Positions 1-31,508 of a stretch of 64,000 bases of DNA are shown piece by piece. How positions within the stretch are numbered: position 1 is the first letter of the stretch; each line of letters begins with the position of its first letter. A program made the position numbers and the translations under genes. The stretch covers positions 3,222,501-3,286,500 of the forward strand of contig NC_092573.1 in NCBI RefSeq assembly GCF_037975245.1. Reading direction: 5' to 3'. The stretch is from Apostichopus japonicus. Lineage: Eukaryota; Echinodermata; Holothuroidea; Aspidochirotida; Stichopodidae. The notes beneath the pieces were generated by a model. It did no database searches and was not told the origin of the DNA. It was given only the letters and a program-made list of their open reading frames with translations.

Positions 1-1974
1 GAGATCGATGCCTGCTCTTATATACACACTATACATTATGACGTCACAGTCACGACAGTGCCTTTTTTTTTTAAACATAGGCCTACTATTCCACTGTGTG
101 CAACCAGTTGAGCAAATTCACTTCCTCAGTCTGGTCCAGCAAAGTAAAGATATTTATTATACTAAAATTAATCAACTGATTTATTTCAATGTCAGCATTT
201 CTCGTTGTTTGAAATTATTAACCAATTTTTGCTGAATGTGGAAAATCTGGAAATCTTCAGTCTCACGTTATCATATTATCATGTTAGTCCCAAATTATTT
301 ATCCATTGATACCAACACATAACAACACATATTGGGCTATCAAATCGCCATATGCATATAGGAGAAAAGAAGGTTGGCAAAACACATGTGTTTTCATGAA
401 GTTACGTCAATTCAGATATTCTTGAATCGCAATTGAGATATAGTGATATTTATAATTAAGATCACTGAAATGTATGAACTTTCTCCCTAAGGAACTTGTT
501 AACAATTTGCCTAGTTAAGACTGTAAGTTGGGACAACAACCTCCTTATCTTTATATTAATTTTGGTTATGTCTTGGCAGTCCCTTGGCTCCATGGGCTCC
601 CAAATACGTGAGCAGTGACGTAGTGAACTATCAAAAGAGTGCACATAGGGGGAGAGGGAGGGGTACCGGGATTTAGAGTTTCCCAAAAAAAGAATGTTAG
701 CCTTTTGTAGGCGCTACGGTGGCCCATTATCTCATAATTTATATTTTCCCAAAAATTTCGACCCGCTGTATAATCACAAAGTTGTAATTTATATTGGGTG
801 GGGGTGGGGACGGTGTGGGGGCATGCAACATGTTATATCTAAATTTCATTTTTTTTTTAAATCTAAAGTTCATTCTGCATTTATTTTTTCATAGCCTTTT
901 CTCTAACTTTGTCGATATTATACAAGTCCAAGCTAATAGTTTTATCTCAAAATGTTACCTTTTGGGGGACCTTCACAGCCTCCTAAACGAGTACAAGAAC
1001 GAACAGGAGCAGACGGTGTGAACAGGGTTTTTTTTTCTTGACATTTTTGTCATGTCTGAATAATTTGCTCAGGCTGGCGGAATCGTGAGTGATTACGGCA
1101 TTATTATTGAACGGGTTGCAAGTACGTCAATGTGCATTCCTTCCTGCGGGTATACGCATGCGTAAACTGGTTTTATGCAAAGGTTTATATACTACCAACC
1201 TCTGAGCTAATCAAGTTCTCTTCGTTTTTCTCCTCCTTTCATTTTTAGTGTTTGGGTGTTAAATGAAATTAAACTATTTCCAGACTTCCTGGAATTCTAG
1301 CCTACTGAATTTACGGTTTCATTGGCTGGCGAGACTAGAACATTATATTTAAGTCAATCGTCAGCATTGTTAATTAATCTGACGACACCAAAAATCATCG
1401 AGTAAAAGAGTGTATTCCATTCAACCTTGAAACACGATGTCCTTCATATCCAATACTTAAGTATTTATGACATCGGATACTGGTAACATGAATGTGGATT
1501 AACTTCCCTACTAATCATTTATATGCAAGTGTAGGAAGTTTCTTCGAATTTTGTACATGGCAGCAACATTTTACTCTTTACAATTAAAACTAAGCATATG
1601 TTTCTATCGTTAAAACCTTAATTGCTGTAACAATAAGGTCGTGTACTTTATCGTCTGACAAAAAAGGTCGATCCATGTGTTGTTTTGTTACCAAGCCATT
1701 ATACAACAACAAAAAAACCTACCTCGAAATAGTAATAACGGGTGTTCCTTGGCAACTGACAAAAAGAAGACGACAGCAGTAATTGTTTATAATTGGCAAA
1801 TGTTGGAAAATTAGTTAAACATTCACCAGATCGGTTAAAAAAAAACCTTACTTAGGGACAAACGGTAATGGAAAATGAATTGAACGCATTCGTTGCGTAG
1901 CCTAACCGCCTGTGTCTTAGACTATGTAGTCCAGTCACTTTAATTGTTTAACCGCAACTGCTTAAACGTTCCTT

Positions 1975-2160
1975 CCTGGAAACTAAAAGGCATTCAAGTC
2001 TCGCACCAAACAGCGTGCCGCCATCTTAAAAATTTGACTTTCCGTTGCTTGCAAGTTAAATATTTCTCTTGTCTAACACTTCTGTTACACCTCATTCGAA
2101 ACTAGGTCAGATTACCGGCATTAGACGTTTCTTTTGCGCGATTCTTCACACCCTTTAAAG
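1975..2160 (+). repeat. Interspersed repeat family R2, copy 1
   Basis: Matches the complement of 62366-62755, sharing for example GTCTAACACTTCTGTTACAC and CGAAACTAGGTCAGATTACC, then TTTAAAG near the end. Function unknown. Confidence 0.7.
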
Positions 2161-2349
2161 CAATAGAAATACAGCCTGAACTGATAACAGTGCATATAGC
2201 TTTTGAATTTCTATTCGTTTTTTTTTAATTAACAATCTACAACATACCAAAAGTAATGCATTAGACATGCATGTTGTGTCTATATTGTCATCCTTCATTT
2301 AGAGTATTGAACTGAACATGCCTGCCATAATGGGCTATATTTCGCCTAA

Positions 2350-3175
2350 GGTAGCATATGCCCATTAAAAGCCCCATTGAATTACACAAAGGTATAATGT
2401 GGTCCAGTGGCGTAGGAAGGTACATTTGAGTGGGGGGGCTGAAGACTGATGGCCGGCCTGGGGGAGGGGTCTAAGGGGAGGGGGTGTCCCCCTCCCCTTT
2501 GGATTTTTTTGCATTTCCAGGTGGCCTCAGATGCAATTTGGTGCAATATAGCACTCTTCAACACACACTCCATTTTGTAAACTTAATTTTGTATTTTCAC
2601 CTGGCCTTAGATGCAATTCGGTGCTCCAAATGAGATTTTTTTCTCATTTGGAAATGAAAAAGGGGTTTTCTGACTTGCCAACCGGGGGGGCGGAATGATA
2701 CTTCCGCCCCTCCACATTTTTCACTGGGGGGGCTGGCGCCCCCAGCCCCCCCGGTTCCTACGCCCTTGATGTGGTCTCTACGCCTAGATAGAAGTTCTCA
2801 CTAGCGAAACACTACCCATCACTGGATAGCTGACAAGTTGACCTTTCATTGCACCTTCAGTTTCCCGTATCATGACCGTGAAGATTTTTTGCTATCAGAG
2901 CTTGAAGTTTTAGTCACTTGTAAACAAACCACTTCACTCAGTAGTAAACAATTTTCTTACGCTGCTCCTGAGAGGCCTGAAGGGGTCTAAAATTGCCTCA
3001 ATTGACCACATGTTTGCACCAAATGTCTTTCCATTTATGTCTTCAACATGCAAGCCACAATAAACCAGATCCTGATTGAAAACATATCAACAAAAATGTT
3101 CTCCTACTGCATTTTGGTACTTTTCATGAAGGAGAACATCCGGGCGGATTGATATAGACTATAATAGGAGTATGC
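2350..3175 (+). repeat. Interspersed repeat family R1, copy 1 (interrupted)
   Basis: Shares a colinear sequence with 25115-25615: GCATA(T/C)GCCCATTAAAAGC at one end, AATAGGAGTATGCCAC at the other, and GATAGAAGTTCTCACTAGC and GAGGCCTGAAGGGG between. The two ends are roughly inverted (GCATACnCCnATTA), so it may be a small DNA transposon. Copy 1 is split by the hAT MITE at 2405-2768. Confidence 0.75.
2405..2768. mobile_element. hAT-type MITE with TIRs and 8-bp target duplication
   Basis: A 364-bp insert begins CAGTGGCGTAGGAA and ends with the complement of CAAGGGCGTAGGAA (12 of 14 matching). It is flanked by ATGTGGTC at 2397-2404 and 2769-2776. An 8-bp duplication and CA..G termini fit the hAT superfamily. 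A second copy of the host repeat at 25115-25615 carries a single ATGTGGTC and so gives the empty site. The interior has G/C-rich self-complementary stretches and no transposase. Confidence 0.85.
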
Positions 3176-3251
3176 CACCTCAACACATACCAGCAAATAG
3201 GGTAACCCTGACCACTAGGCTATGGACGCTGATTGTATGTCCAGAGGTTCC

Positions 3252-3324
3252 AGCCTCCACCGGGATTCGAACCCGGGCCTCCCGCTTTGTACGCGGACAC
3301 CCTAACCACTAGGCTATGGACGCT
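3252..3324 (-). repeat. tRNA-like SINE head (73 nt)
   Basis: On the minus strand the sequence folds like a tRNA: AGCGTCC pairs with GGAGGCT (one mismatch), an A box TAGCCTAGTGGTTAGG, a good 5-bp anticodon stem TCCGC/GCGGG with loop GTACAAA, and a B box GGTTCGAATC. The D stem has a mismatch and the anticodon would be ACA, so this is more likely a tRNA-derived SINE or pseudogene than a working tRNA. A partial second copy starts about 94 bp away (from about 3235 downwards), giving a head-to-tail arrangement. Confidence 0.6.
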
Positions 3325-3605
3325 GATTGTATGTCCAGAGGTTCGAAACCGGTAAGGAAGGTCGTAATTCCACTGTAGGCGTTTGACACCTGTATCGAGC
3401 AATACTAGTTCTGTTTGACATATTTTCTGTGTTCTGTGACATATTTTGCCTTACTCTAGAGATCAAACATGATGCTAGCCAACTCGAAATCATTTGTGAT
3501 TCCTAAAGCCGGATCTCGAAAAACTTTGAACAGACTTTATGTTATTGAAATGGAGGTAAACGACAAAGGAAAATGAATATATATATAATTGAAATCATAG
3601 TGAGT

Positions 3606-3614
<9 letters not shown>

Positions 3615-3673
<59 letters not shown>
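3615..3673. repeat. (AT)n microsatellite
   Basis: Nearly pure TA dinucleotide run of about 60 bp in the intergenic region upstream of gene A. Confidence 0.95.
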
Positions 3674-3676
<3 letters not shown>

Positions 3677-3679
3677 ACT

Positions 3680-6600
3680 TTTGGTTTCAACATCGTGTAG
3701 TACTTCAATGTGGTGCAATTATTTATTTATTTATTTTTTTTTGCTCTAGTGTTTTCTCTAGTGTCTAGTCGCTAATCATAAAAACTAGGATGTATTGATA
3801 TATGGAATCGTCAAATAATATATGGTTGAAATAGTCATAAAATAATATAGCGACTGATTGTAGACTACATAGCTATGAAAAGTAAAAATAAACGAAAGCT
3901 ATTTAACTGCAACATTTAACTTCCTCAATTTAAAAAACTATAAAATATCTTTACACAAGTGATAATTATCTCTTCAAAATATAAAACTCTATAAACACAT
4001 GTTTCCAAAGAAACAGAGCACTTACCTAGCCATAAGATACTTAACGGTATCATATAATAAAAGTGCAGATGCCTGCTTAAAAATTAAAACACACTCACAC
4101 ACAAATTTTCCATATCGGCATCAAAAGAAAACAGGAGGGAATATAAATTGTATTATTTTATGAGCGGTTCATTCTGAAAAGTTTCAAAACTTTTTTTCTT
4201 TTCAATTTTCTTAGTATTGTTATGTGTACTCCTACCTTCACTTATAAATCTGTTCAACAGTTATATTTCTAATGGATTTTAATAGCAACATTTTGAGCTG
4301 ATATGCCCAAAATGTAACTCAGTTACACTCGGTGACTGATGAAGATAAAAATAACTACGTAATTGTCTCTTCATTTTACCAACTCATTTTCTCATTGTGT
4401 ATATGGCTGTTTGTGTATATAGAAGAGGTGGGGCTATCTTTCACACCGATTGATTAAAATATCCGTATCAAATCTGAGGGCGTCTTTAAACAAGCAAATC
4501 TCTACCTCTGAAACAAACTTCTGAAATAGAGGGGGCTGTAAATGTATTATATCTAAAGTTCCTTATAAAGGAACTCTAATTATACCGTAGCTAAATTTTC
4601 TCAATTCATCTCACAAATATGGTGATATCTAGGATTATAAATATCCATGATAATACGTCATATTTAAATACTCAATGGTAAAGTGGACTTTCATCTCAAC
4701 CCGTATGCATATTTATGAAACTAAGATTTGTTAACTTATCAAGTTATAGAGCTAAATATCAGCTGATTGCATCAATTTGAAACGAGAAGAGATATTTAAT
4801 TGTGTTCATGACTCTGAACAAGCACTGTATTTATGTGGGCTTCAGTTCATTTTTCAGTCTAGATATAAAGCATATATACATGTAAATATAGCAGAAATAG
4901 TGTAATAAAACAATGTAAATAAAGAATGATAAACGAATATACTTAACGATAATTTCTTATATACTATCATTCAGACATTTTGCAATATCTTTCAATTTAT
5001 TGTACATATGAAACTGTGGTTTTTAAGTACAATGTGTTTCTCAACACTAAAGATAAAATCTACAGTTTTTTTTTTTTAAGATGAACGCGCCTGGGATTGG
5101 TTTCCTGCATTTTACATTTGTAAATGAAATATTTAGCATGAAGTAAGAAAAAAGTTATAATGATTCATAAGTTTGTCCAAAAAGCCAAAAGAGATAATTT
5201 TGAAATTATTCCGTTGTGAGGAAAACAACATGAAATAGCATTCCAAAAAACTCATAACCCTATATCACAGTGCAAAACCAGGTGGGGATATCTTCATCTT
5301 CTAACTTACAGAATGTACATAAAGAATCCTGTCTCTATTTCATCTTAAAAAGTAGCTGGTTTGTACCAAAAATAAAATGTAAGTATCTAAACTGGATATA
5401 TTTTCGTATCCCAAACACTATGTATATAAACAATTTTAAAATATCTGACTCCATTCATCGTCAGGAATGTTCAACATGGTACGCCACTTAGAGCATGTTG
5501 AAAGGGAAGTAATAGTATTGACATCACTATTCTTACGTAATTCTATATTTATGCTCTTCTGGAGACTTTTTGACAATGCAGCATATCAACAAAGATAATT
5601 TCCTGTTGTGAATGAGACGTAACCTGGATCTAATTATTCTCCCAGAATGGCTTGCAATGGCATGTATAATCATACTATATATATATATAAGCACTGTTTA
5701 GTTATCCGATGGACAAACCAGGGAATCTGGTGAAACATTCAGCATCAATAATGAACCGCAACCATTATTGTTATAAACCTTTCTATAAGGACAAAAATAT
5801 TAAAGTTCTATATAGGATTTTATTTCTTTCTTTACTTCGCAAGCATATTAATCCAATTCTGACTATATACTTTGATATATAGGATATCGATTTATCAAGC
5901 TACGACACACTCCTACATGTTTTTCTCACCAAACTAAAGCTTCATGAGGAAGTAATTTTCACGAGGTTCCTAGCGTTTTGTTCTCCAGGACATATTTGCA
6001 TATAAGTGGTATTAATCACGTGTACAAAGCAAAATGCCTATCACATATATTCTAGCTCATAGAGGGCCGTGATATGAACAGCTCGCTAGGAAGAAGTAAA
6101 GAACAAATTTTCATTTGGGAGATATTATGGTGTGATGTTGGTTCGTTTATATCGGGGATGTGGGGGTATCAAAAATATAGATTTATCCTTTAAAGCAAAT
6201 AAATATCATCCCAGCATGAACTTTATTGTGGCAGAACCTTATGCTGACGAAACGCGCGTTACAATATTTACTTATCTTCATTAGATGGACTACAATTTCT
6301 TTTTGATCTATCACATGCAGTTACAAGGAAAACAAACATGTGATTAAACCCAAGTAATAGGACGGCAATTACTATTAAATTTCAAAGCTTGTCAAAATGA
6401 GATTGCAAGTAACCTAACTTAGACACTATGCTAGGATTTTATTAGCGATCAACTTAACTGTATAAATGATATCAACCAACGCTCATAGACAGTACGGCCA
6501 CTGTTTCCATAGCAACGTGTGTATAGATAATTATAGATTGATAGCTTTTGTCGCCGTTGCGCCGTACTAGAGTAGATATGTATATATTTGTGTGCAGGGA

Positions 6601-6850
6601 CGTTGAGAGTATCATCGGATCAATTTTGTCAGTGGCCCTCTCTCTGCACTGGTCATATGTCACATATTTTCCATGGCCCCTCCACGTTTTTTTTCGGGTG
6701 CCGGGGTCTTGCCCCCCCCTCCGCCTTCCCCCAAACCCTCTGAACCCCTCTCGTCAGCTCTGTATGTGAGTGCTTTTTTTATATGTTTCCGTAGAATGTT
6801 TTATGATCCGCATTATATACATGTTTTATTTAATAATTTATAACTTTAAA
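3680..6850. other. Intergenic, no gene seen
   Basis: AT-rich sequence upstream of gene A. I find no open frame with protein-like composition, no RNA gene and no transposon ends, apart from scattered T/A runs. Confidence 0.5.
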
Positions 6851-6979
6851 TAAATCATATGCACTATTCAGAGCAGATGAAAACAGAAGAATAGAAAGAA
6901 AGAAAGAAATTGTTTATAATAAGTTCGGCGATGAATTAATAAACTCTGTAATGACCAGATATGAAATTAACAATCCTTT

Positions 6980-7128
6980 TACGTTATTATACGTTATTGT
7001 ACGTTATTATGAACGTTATTATGAACGTTATTGTACGTTATTATGAACGTTATTATGAACGCTATTATGAACGTTATTATGAACGTTATTATGAACGTTA
7101 TTATGAACGTTATTATGAACGTTATTAT
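6980..7128 (+). repeat. 12-bp minisatellite (GAACGTTATTAT)n
   Basis: About twelve units of ACGTTATTATGA with a few variants. It yields a spurious YERYYERYY translation. It lies 2 kb upstream of the gene A start. Confidence 0.9.
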
Positions 7129-7639
7129 ATGTATTGTATTTCTCCTTGTGCAGTCTTCTCTATGAAATATGTAAATGAGATAGGATTCAGCGGCCTGGTG
7201 ACTTTGATATAGAAATTTTGCAGCGACCTTTCAAAACAGTTCAATACAATCACAAGAATATTCTTGTTCTTATTATTATTATTGTTGTTGTTTTTTGGCT
7301 TCAATTGTCAGAAGACTGAATATTTAATCAGCTGTTTATTTGATCTGAATTTCAGGATCACTTAGGCTTACAACTGTACGTATAATCTTAGCGAATTCGT
7401 GATAAATTCCAGTTTATTACTCCATCTATACACTTGAATTCACTCGACTGATCACTAACCGCACACAGCGTTCATACTATGCAATATTAATAAAGAAATT
7501 GATTTAAGGAATATTTTCTATATATAGACTGACTGTATTTAAATGTAAATGAATGCCCTTGTTGTATTCGCTGACCTACGTGTGGGAAATTAAAGGGAAC
7601 GGCATGTAGCAAAGACTACCACTGACAGTCTCGTCTATA

Positions 7640-8000
7640 TTATACATCATTAAAATACACGGGGTGGAGGGGAGGGGATAGAATGGACCATACATTGGTA
7701 AGCGGATCAGTGAACCCAACGTGCGACGATGGGGTCGTGAAACAAGCGGAGCATCGGGCGCCTCTAACGACTAAATGTATGTTTAATTTTGGCACCAAGA
7801 GGGAATCGGCACTTTCGGACCCATCTGCGCACCGGTTCCGAACCAATACGCCAGTAGGCCAATCCGTTAAGTTGTCGGAATGCTTCGTGTGAAACTTTGC
7901 GTGACTGTGTTTATTTATTGATAAGAAGTCTGGTAAAATCCTTATTACCAGATAAATACCCCCTGTCATGGTGGATGTTGAGAATGTGGACAAAAGCTAT
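7640..8000. other. GC-richer island upstream of gene A, function unknown
   Basis: About 300 bp with clearly higher GC content than its surroundings, open in more than one frame on both strands, beginning about 1.1 kb before the gene A start codon. No family is recognised and no splice structure is convincing. It could be an old repeat. Confidence 0.3.
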
Positions 8001-9103
8001 AGGCCTGTATTCAGCAAGATTTTCGAGCAACTTTTCTCTGGAACTTCGTATTTTATTTTTAAAAGGAGAGTCCATGTGACAATTATTTTGAATGATAAAT
8101 GAGGAATATGCCTTACACAAGCTGGTACCAAAAGTAGACTTCAAGCAACAGGTGTGATGTCATAGATGCATAACGATAAATATGTCTTATATTTTGCTTC
8201 GCAATTTAGGTCCGATTTTCCGAATTCAAAGTTGTGATGCATCTCAATGTTAATTTCATATCCCCTTATACGTTATGTTGGAATCGTATCCAATCCAAGG
8301 GTAAAACAATGAAGTGAAAAATTAAGGAAAAAAAATTGGCTGTCATTGGACAACTATGACTCACATAATGCCACACCCACACCCACACAACGCACAACCA
8401 GCATATGTCGAACGGAGGAACTCACATGACAATCACGCAAAAAAACAATTACAAAGCAAACACGAAGAAACGACGAAACGAAGAAACACATTATGGACGA
8501 ACAAGCATGCAAAACGCACCTATAAAGAATCTATACACATACAGCATGAACGATACAGGTGGAACGAATGGCACAAGCAAAAATAAACAAACAAATAAAC
8601 ATAACAATGAATTTACAAACAATAAAACGCAAGAAAAAGTCTTCGCTTTTCTGTTTGATTAAGCAGTTCATGCATTAATCATCCGTATGTCTGCCTGACA
8701 CTATGAAGCTAACCATACACTTGCACTTCTGTTTGAATATTCCTACCATCATTATTAATACGGACTTGCTTTTCGAGTCGTGTTTGTATAAGAAAAACAT
8801 TGTCTCTCGAAACAAATCATGAGTTTACCGCTAATATAGGATGGACCCTCTTATGGTTTAGCTGGTACTAGAAATAGCCTATGAAGATATTCGAGAGTGC
8901 TTACTTTGATTATTTTATCCTTGTTCAATCCTCTCTGATAAGGAAAACGGGAGCTTAAATGTCCTCGCTAAATTGCCCGCGGAAGATGAGTACACTCTCA
9001 TTTTTCTTTTCACGTTTGTGGTAAGGATTTGTGCCGAGGCCGTCCGGCACCGAAAGTAATGTGTTGTTGTCGTTTCTTCAGTGGATCGTGTACGGACTAT
9101 TAA

Positions 9104-27345
<18,242 letters not shown>

Positions 27346-27667
27346 AATTATGACATAGCCTGACCGTTCGGGATGGAAAGGGGTGGGCAGGGGAGGCAGT
27401 GGCGTGTGGACGGGAGGGGGGTGGGGGTAAGAGGGAAGGGAACATGCATGCATGTCTCTTGGTGGACACGAATTTAGAAGAGAGAGAGGGACAGAGATTC
27501 CTCACAGTGATGAAGGTATTTCTTCTACAAGACAAAGTAACAAACAGTTATTATTATTATTCAGCTAGTTGTGATACTGTATAGGGTGAAATAGGAACGA
27601 TGTTATAATGTTACATGGCATCCGGGTAATAATGAGTAATGACAAACGTCAACAGTAAAATGATATG

Positions 27668-27673
27668 AATAAA
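27668..27673 (+). promoter_or_regulatory. Candidate polyadenylation signal of gene A
   Basis: Canonical AATAAA about 320 nt after the gene A stop codon. It is the first sense-strand hexamer of this kind after the stop. The position is plausible; use is not shown. Confidence 0.5.
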
Positions 27674-28949
27674 CACATACATGCTTGATAACATATAAAG
27701 ACAGCTGTCATTTTTCTCTTTTCGTACTAAGATCTGATTCTCCGAGTAGCTTCCTTTAAGAATCATTTTTAATGGGCTGGTCGTTAAATGTCATCGGAAA
27801 CGGGTAACCAATGCTTTATGCGAAATTCATAAAACTTACAAACGTATACATCAGAATGAGACTGGAAACTTATCTACAATAAAATGAAAACAGCGATATG
27901 CAACCGGGACGAAATATGCACAAGATCCTGTAAAATATTGGAAAACGTTTCATTATTTCTCAAGTAGCGTCGCACGACAGATATTAATGTTAATTCGGTA
28001 ATAAAGATCAAGATAGGATTTATATAAAGCTGCATGTTGTCAGTACTTGTCCTGCACTACTGAGAGAATGGTGTCAGCTTTTTATAGAATACGCAATCTA
28101 AGTTCCAACAGGAATCTTGAAGGTCAAAGGTGAAAGAGAAACCACAATTATATGCATTCGAAAATGTAGTGAAACTCATTTCTCAACTTGACTGTTTGGA
28201 CGTATACAATTTGTACTCCATGGTAAGTACATGCTGGATGGTGCATATTCATGAGTTTGATGCACGTACTCTCGACTTTTAAGTCGGTCAGGAAACTGAT
28301 AATTTGAATTGTGGTTACAAAATGTCGGCCCCCACCATCCATGAGCGTCCGTTGGAAAAGAATCCCTGCATCTGAGTCAATGAGATATAACTGTAGTATC
28401 CTTCATTCGCATGCGTATTCCCATTGGTTGCGCATGGATTTGGGCATATGAAACTTCGGTTGTATACCCATATTTTATCTACTATTTTGCGCTGCTTATG
28501 AATGGTCATCGCTTCAACTCAAGAAGAACGAATACATGTACATGCCACCTCGCGGCCATCTTATATACTAGGTCCACTGTACATTCCTTCCACACGAAGA
28601 GACTATGTAGAACAGCTTAGGCTATACTAACTCAAACTAATGAATATTCATCCCCCTATCGGTGATTTGATAGAAGCAATAAAACCACACAAATAATTCA
28701 GATATATGATCTCCTTAGCTACAGCCAAAATGGTATTATCTGTGATTGAGTCGAGCAAATTATTGAACTGAAATTCTGGAAATATACTCTTTTTTTCTAT
28801 CAAATTGTATTGTTAAAATAGCTGAGTGAATGTTGCGATGACGTCATCGTTAGCTTTAAAATGAAACATTTCATGGACTGATGGACATAAGTATTTCCAT
28901 TAAGAATTTCACGTTGTAGAACCTCGCTTGCTCTTTCTGTTACCATTCT
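27674..28949. other. Spacer downstream of gene A, nothing recognised
   Basis: No open frame with protein-like content and no recognisable RNA or repeat family. Confidence 0.4.
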
Positions 28950-30873
28950 CAGGCGCGTATCCAGGATTTTTTAACCCGGGGGGCGCGAATTACTATCTAA
29001 GCGGAGCGCCACCATAAGTTGGCGCGGAGTGTACAAGAAAATTTCTGGTTTTTATACCCCCCAGATCACCGGAAATGGTACTTCTCGGGCTTGAAAGTGA
29101 CCAACCATGACGTACACTTTTGCCTGAGAACCAAGTATTTCCCAATAGTTTTTTTTTCCATCCATAACGTTTTTGAAGATTTTCACCAGTCACACATCAT
29201 GTTCGACCTGATCTCATCTCCTGTGGATCATTGCTTTTGTAGGTAATTCTACGTCGCGGCCCACATTACCCGACAGCCCCACTTTTGAAGGTTTTAAGCC
29301 CATTATTTGTTGAGAATTTGAAAATTCACATTTCTCGTGAATAAACTCACCTGAAAACATACCCATAATGTTACAAAAAATGTCATTTATGGACAACCAA
29401 TATAGAAAAACTTCCTTCAACTCCTAACAGACCGATGAAAGTTACACGAGTAGAGGGAAGTATGATGAAGAATGTAGGTTAGAAAATTTTCGAAAATTCA
29501 GACACAGTTAATTTATTGGTGTACAAATATTAAACCCTCTTATAACGGCTATTATAAAGCTTGGTTGAAGGAAATGAAAAATACCAGATATTTCCGAAAC
29601 CGAACACTACACACATAGGCGTAGGCGGGGGGTGGGGGGGGGGGTGGGATCCTACTGAAAGAAAAATAAATTGCAATGATGTAGCTAAAGGAAAGGAATA
29701 GTTTAAAAAATATCTCCTTGATAATTAAAATAAAGTTCTAAGATTGGCCGACTAATTCGCCATTACTAATGTAAAAGAGAATTTGACATAATTGGACCTA
29801 ATAATGCTTATTCTCCATCTACATAATATATTCCGTTGTTTACATCAGCATCCCGCGGTATACTGCGCAATTTCCACGGACCGTAAGGTACACGATAGCA
29901 TGCAATGTAATAACCGATGCTTGCTGTTATGATATTGACATTCACATGTTAAACGCGCGCGAAAAATATAGGTATATTTTTCGGGCAAGTCTTTACAGCC
30001 CCCAAAATCAAATTGGGTTCCTATGATTAGACACATCGACAGTTTTGAGGCTGTTCATCCTGGAACCGCCATTTTCATGCTCACTGATATGATGTGATAT
30101 CTGCTGTTTGCCTTAAAAATTCGAACAGGCGCGTAGCGAATAATTTGCCAAGGGGGGGGGGGGGGGGCGAAGCCTGTAGGCAAACTATCTAAGCGTAGCG
30201 CCACCACGAGTTGGCGCGAAGCGTACAAGAAAATTTTGGCCGAAAATGCCTCCCAGATCGCTGGAAATGACACTTCCCATGCCTTGTAAGTTGCATCTAA
30301 GCATTTTCTATTTCGAATTTACTTGCGATATCATAAAAAAATATGCTCGGGGCGGCGGTCGCCCCATTCCCGAAATGATCCCCGACGATTCGGTCGAGTT
30401 CGAGACCAGCCACAGTTGGTTTCATAGCACAATTGTTTAAGGCGTCCATACGCACACACGCGCGTTATGATAGACCATATACAGTATATATATAGATACA
30501 TTAGTGAAAGAGGGAAAATAGAGACGTCAAAAATGGAGTTGTCGGTGTAAGGGGTAGGGTGAGGTACACGCCCCTTCCGAAATCCTCGATTCGTCACTGG
30601 CTACCCAGCCATGTGTATATAATAGGGATCAGCGCTGTAATGATGTCACTGTTCCTCGTTCTGTTCCCGGTGTCTTGGCGTTTATCACTCCCTCCTTTTC
30701 TCCTTTTTATCCCCTTCTTTTTCTTTTCCCTTCCTTCCTCTCCTCCTCCTCTTTTTTCCCCTCCTTTTTTCCTTTTTCCCCCTCTTTTTTCCTTTTTTCT
30801 TCTCTTTTTTTCCCTCCTCTTTTTCTTACCCGGGGGGCGCGGGCCCCCAACGCCCCCCCTGGATACGCACCTG
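28950..30873. mobile_element. Probable non-autonomous hAT-like element between genes A and B
   Basis: Left end CAGGCGCGTATCCAGG and complement of the right end CAGGTGCGTATCCAGG (15 of 16). The span is 1.92 kb, close to the 1.94 kb of the element at 11435. Both carry the ACTATCTAAGCGGAGCGCC module near the left end. A related left end with the same module lies inside at 30127. The flanks ACCATTCT and ATATTTCA do not match, so target duplication is not supported and nesting is possible. No transposase frame is seen. Confidence 0.5.
30690..30830 (+). repeat. Polypyrimidine (C/T) tract
   Basis: About 140 bp of almost pure pyrimidine just beyond the gene B stop codon. It translates to meaningless F/P/S-rich frames. 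Confidence 0.9.
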
Positions 30874-30954
30874 ATATTTCATAATGTCATGTATAATATC
30901 ATGTTTGTTGAAGTCGTTTTGAAACAAATCCCGCATAGGTTCGATTCTCTTCCG

Positions 30955-31508
30955 TCATGCACTTGCGAAAACACATGTGTCTTCCTGAGTTTGAGTCGAA
31001 ACAGTTGCATGGCCTGTTGATTCATACGGACCTACATACACATTACTATGCTTTCTCATCTCTTTCATACTATCCATATTTTCATTAGACTCATTCCCAG
31101 TCGTTACATTTTTGAAGGCAATTCTTCTTGGATATAGGGCAGGCTGTCGTCTGAATCCGAAAGCAAAACTCCGTCTTCTACTACTCTGTAATCTTTCATA
31201 GTTACTCAAAAGATGTTCCAATTGTCGTATAGATGTTGTATAGGTCTCCTGACTGGACATGTCAATAATCGTTACTAAGGTTCCCGTGACGTCATACCAC
31301 TCGCCGGAAGTCTTATCGAATGAACCACTCACAGAATGTTCGACAAGATCAGCACCCAACAATTCTTCGTGAAGAGGGACTCGTATGTGGATTGTAACAT
31401 CGAGTATTTTTAAGACGATGAAAGAAACGACTGCAGACCACAGGCCAATAATGATAACGACTATCAGTTGTACGCCAAGAAGTTTGAACCCTCCACCTTT
31501 AAATAATC
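30955..31508 (-). CDS. Gene B exon 7 (last TM helix, tail, stop)
   Basis: Starts after TTTTGTCAG with GLFKGGGFKLLGVQ. The last helix, HEELLGADLVEH and a roughly 120-residue tail follow, ending in ..STQTQEDTCVFASA and TGA. Confidence 0.92.

Noticed and set aside
3252-3324. Functional tRNA gene
   Set aside because: Acceptor and D-stem mismatches, an ACA anticodon that normal tRNA-Cys does not use, and a partial head-to-tail second copy point to a SINE or pseudogene.
6243-6258. CTGACGAAACGCGCG as a second hammerhead
   Set aside because: There is no stem II between CTGA and CGAAAC and no cleavage triplet with a partner stem.
7640-7993. 117-residue minus-strand frame as a gene
   Set aside because: No homology recognised, a competing open frame on the other strand, and no convincing splice sites; kept only as a GC-richer island.
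8356-8662. Overlapping 76- and 85-residue frames rich in N, K, T and H
   Set aside because: Composition follows an A/C-rich simple stretch; no protein-like pattern or splice context.
28950-30873. Confirmed hAT insertion
   Set aside because: The termini match but the 8-bp flanks do not, so it is reported only as probable.
30559-31020. 153-residue frame rich in F, P and S
   Set aside because: Translation of a polypyrimidine tract overlapping the antisense of gene B exon 7.
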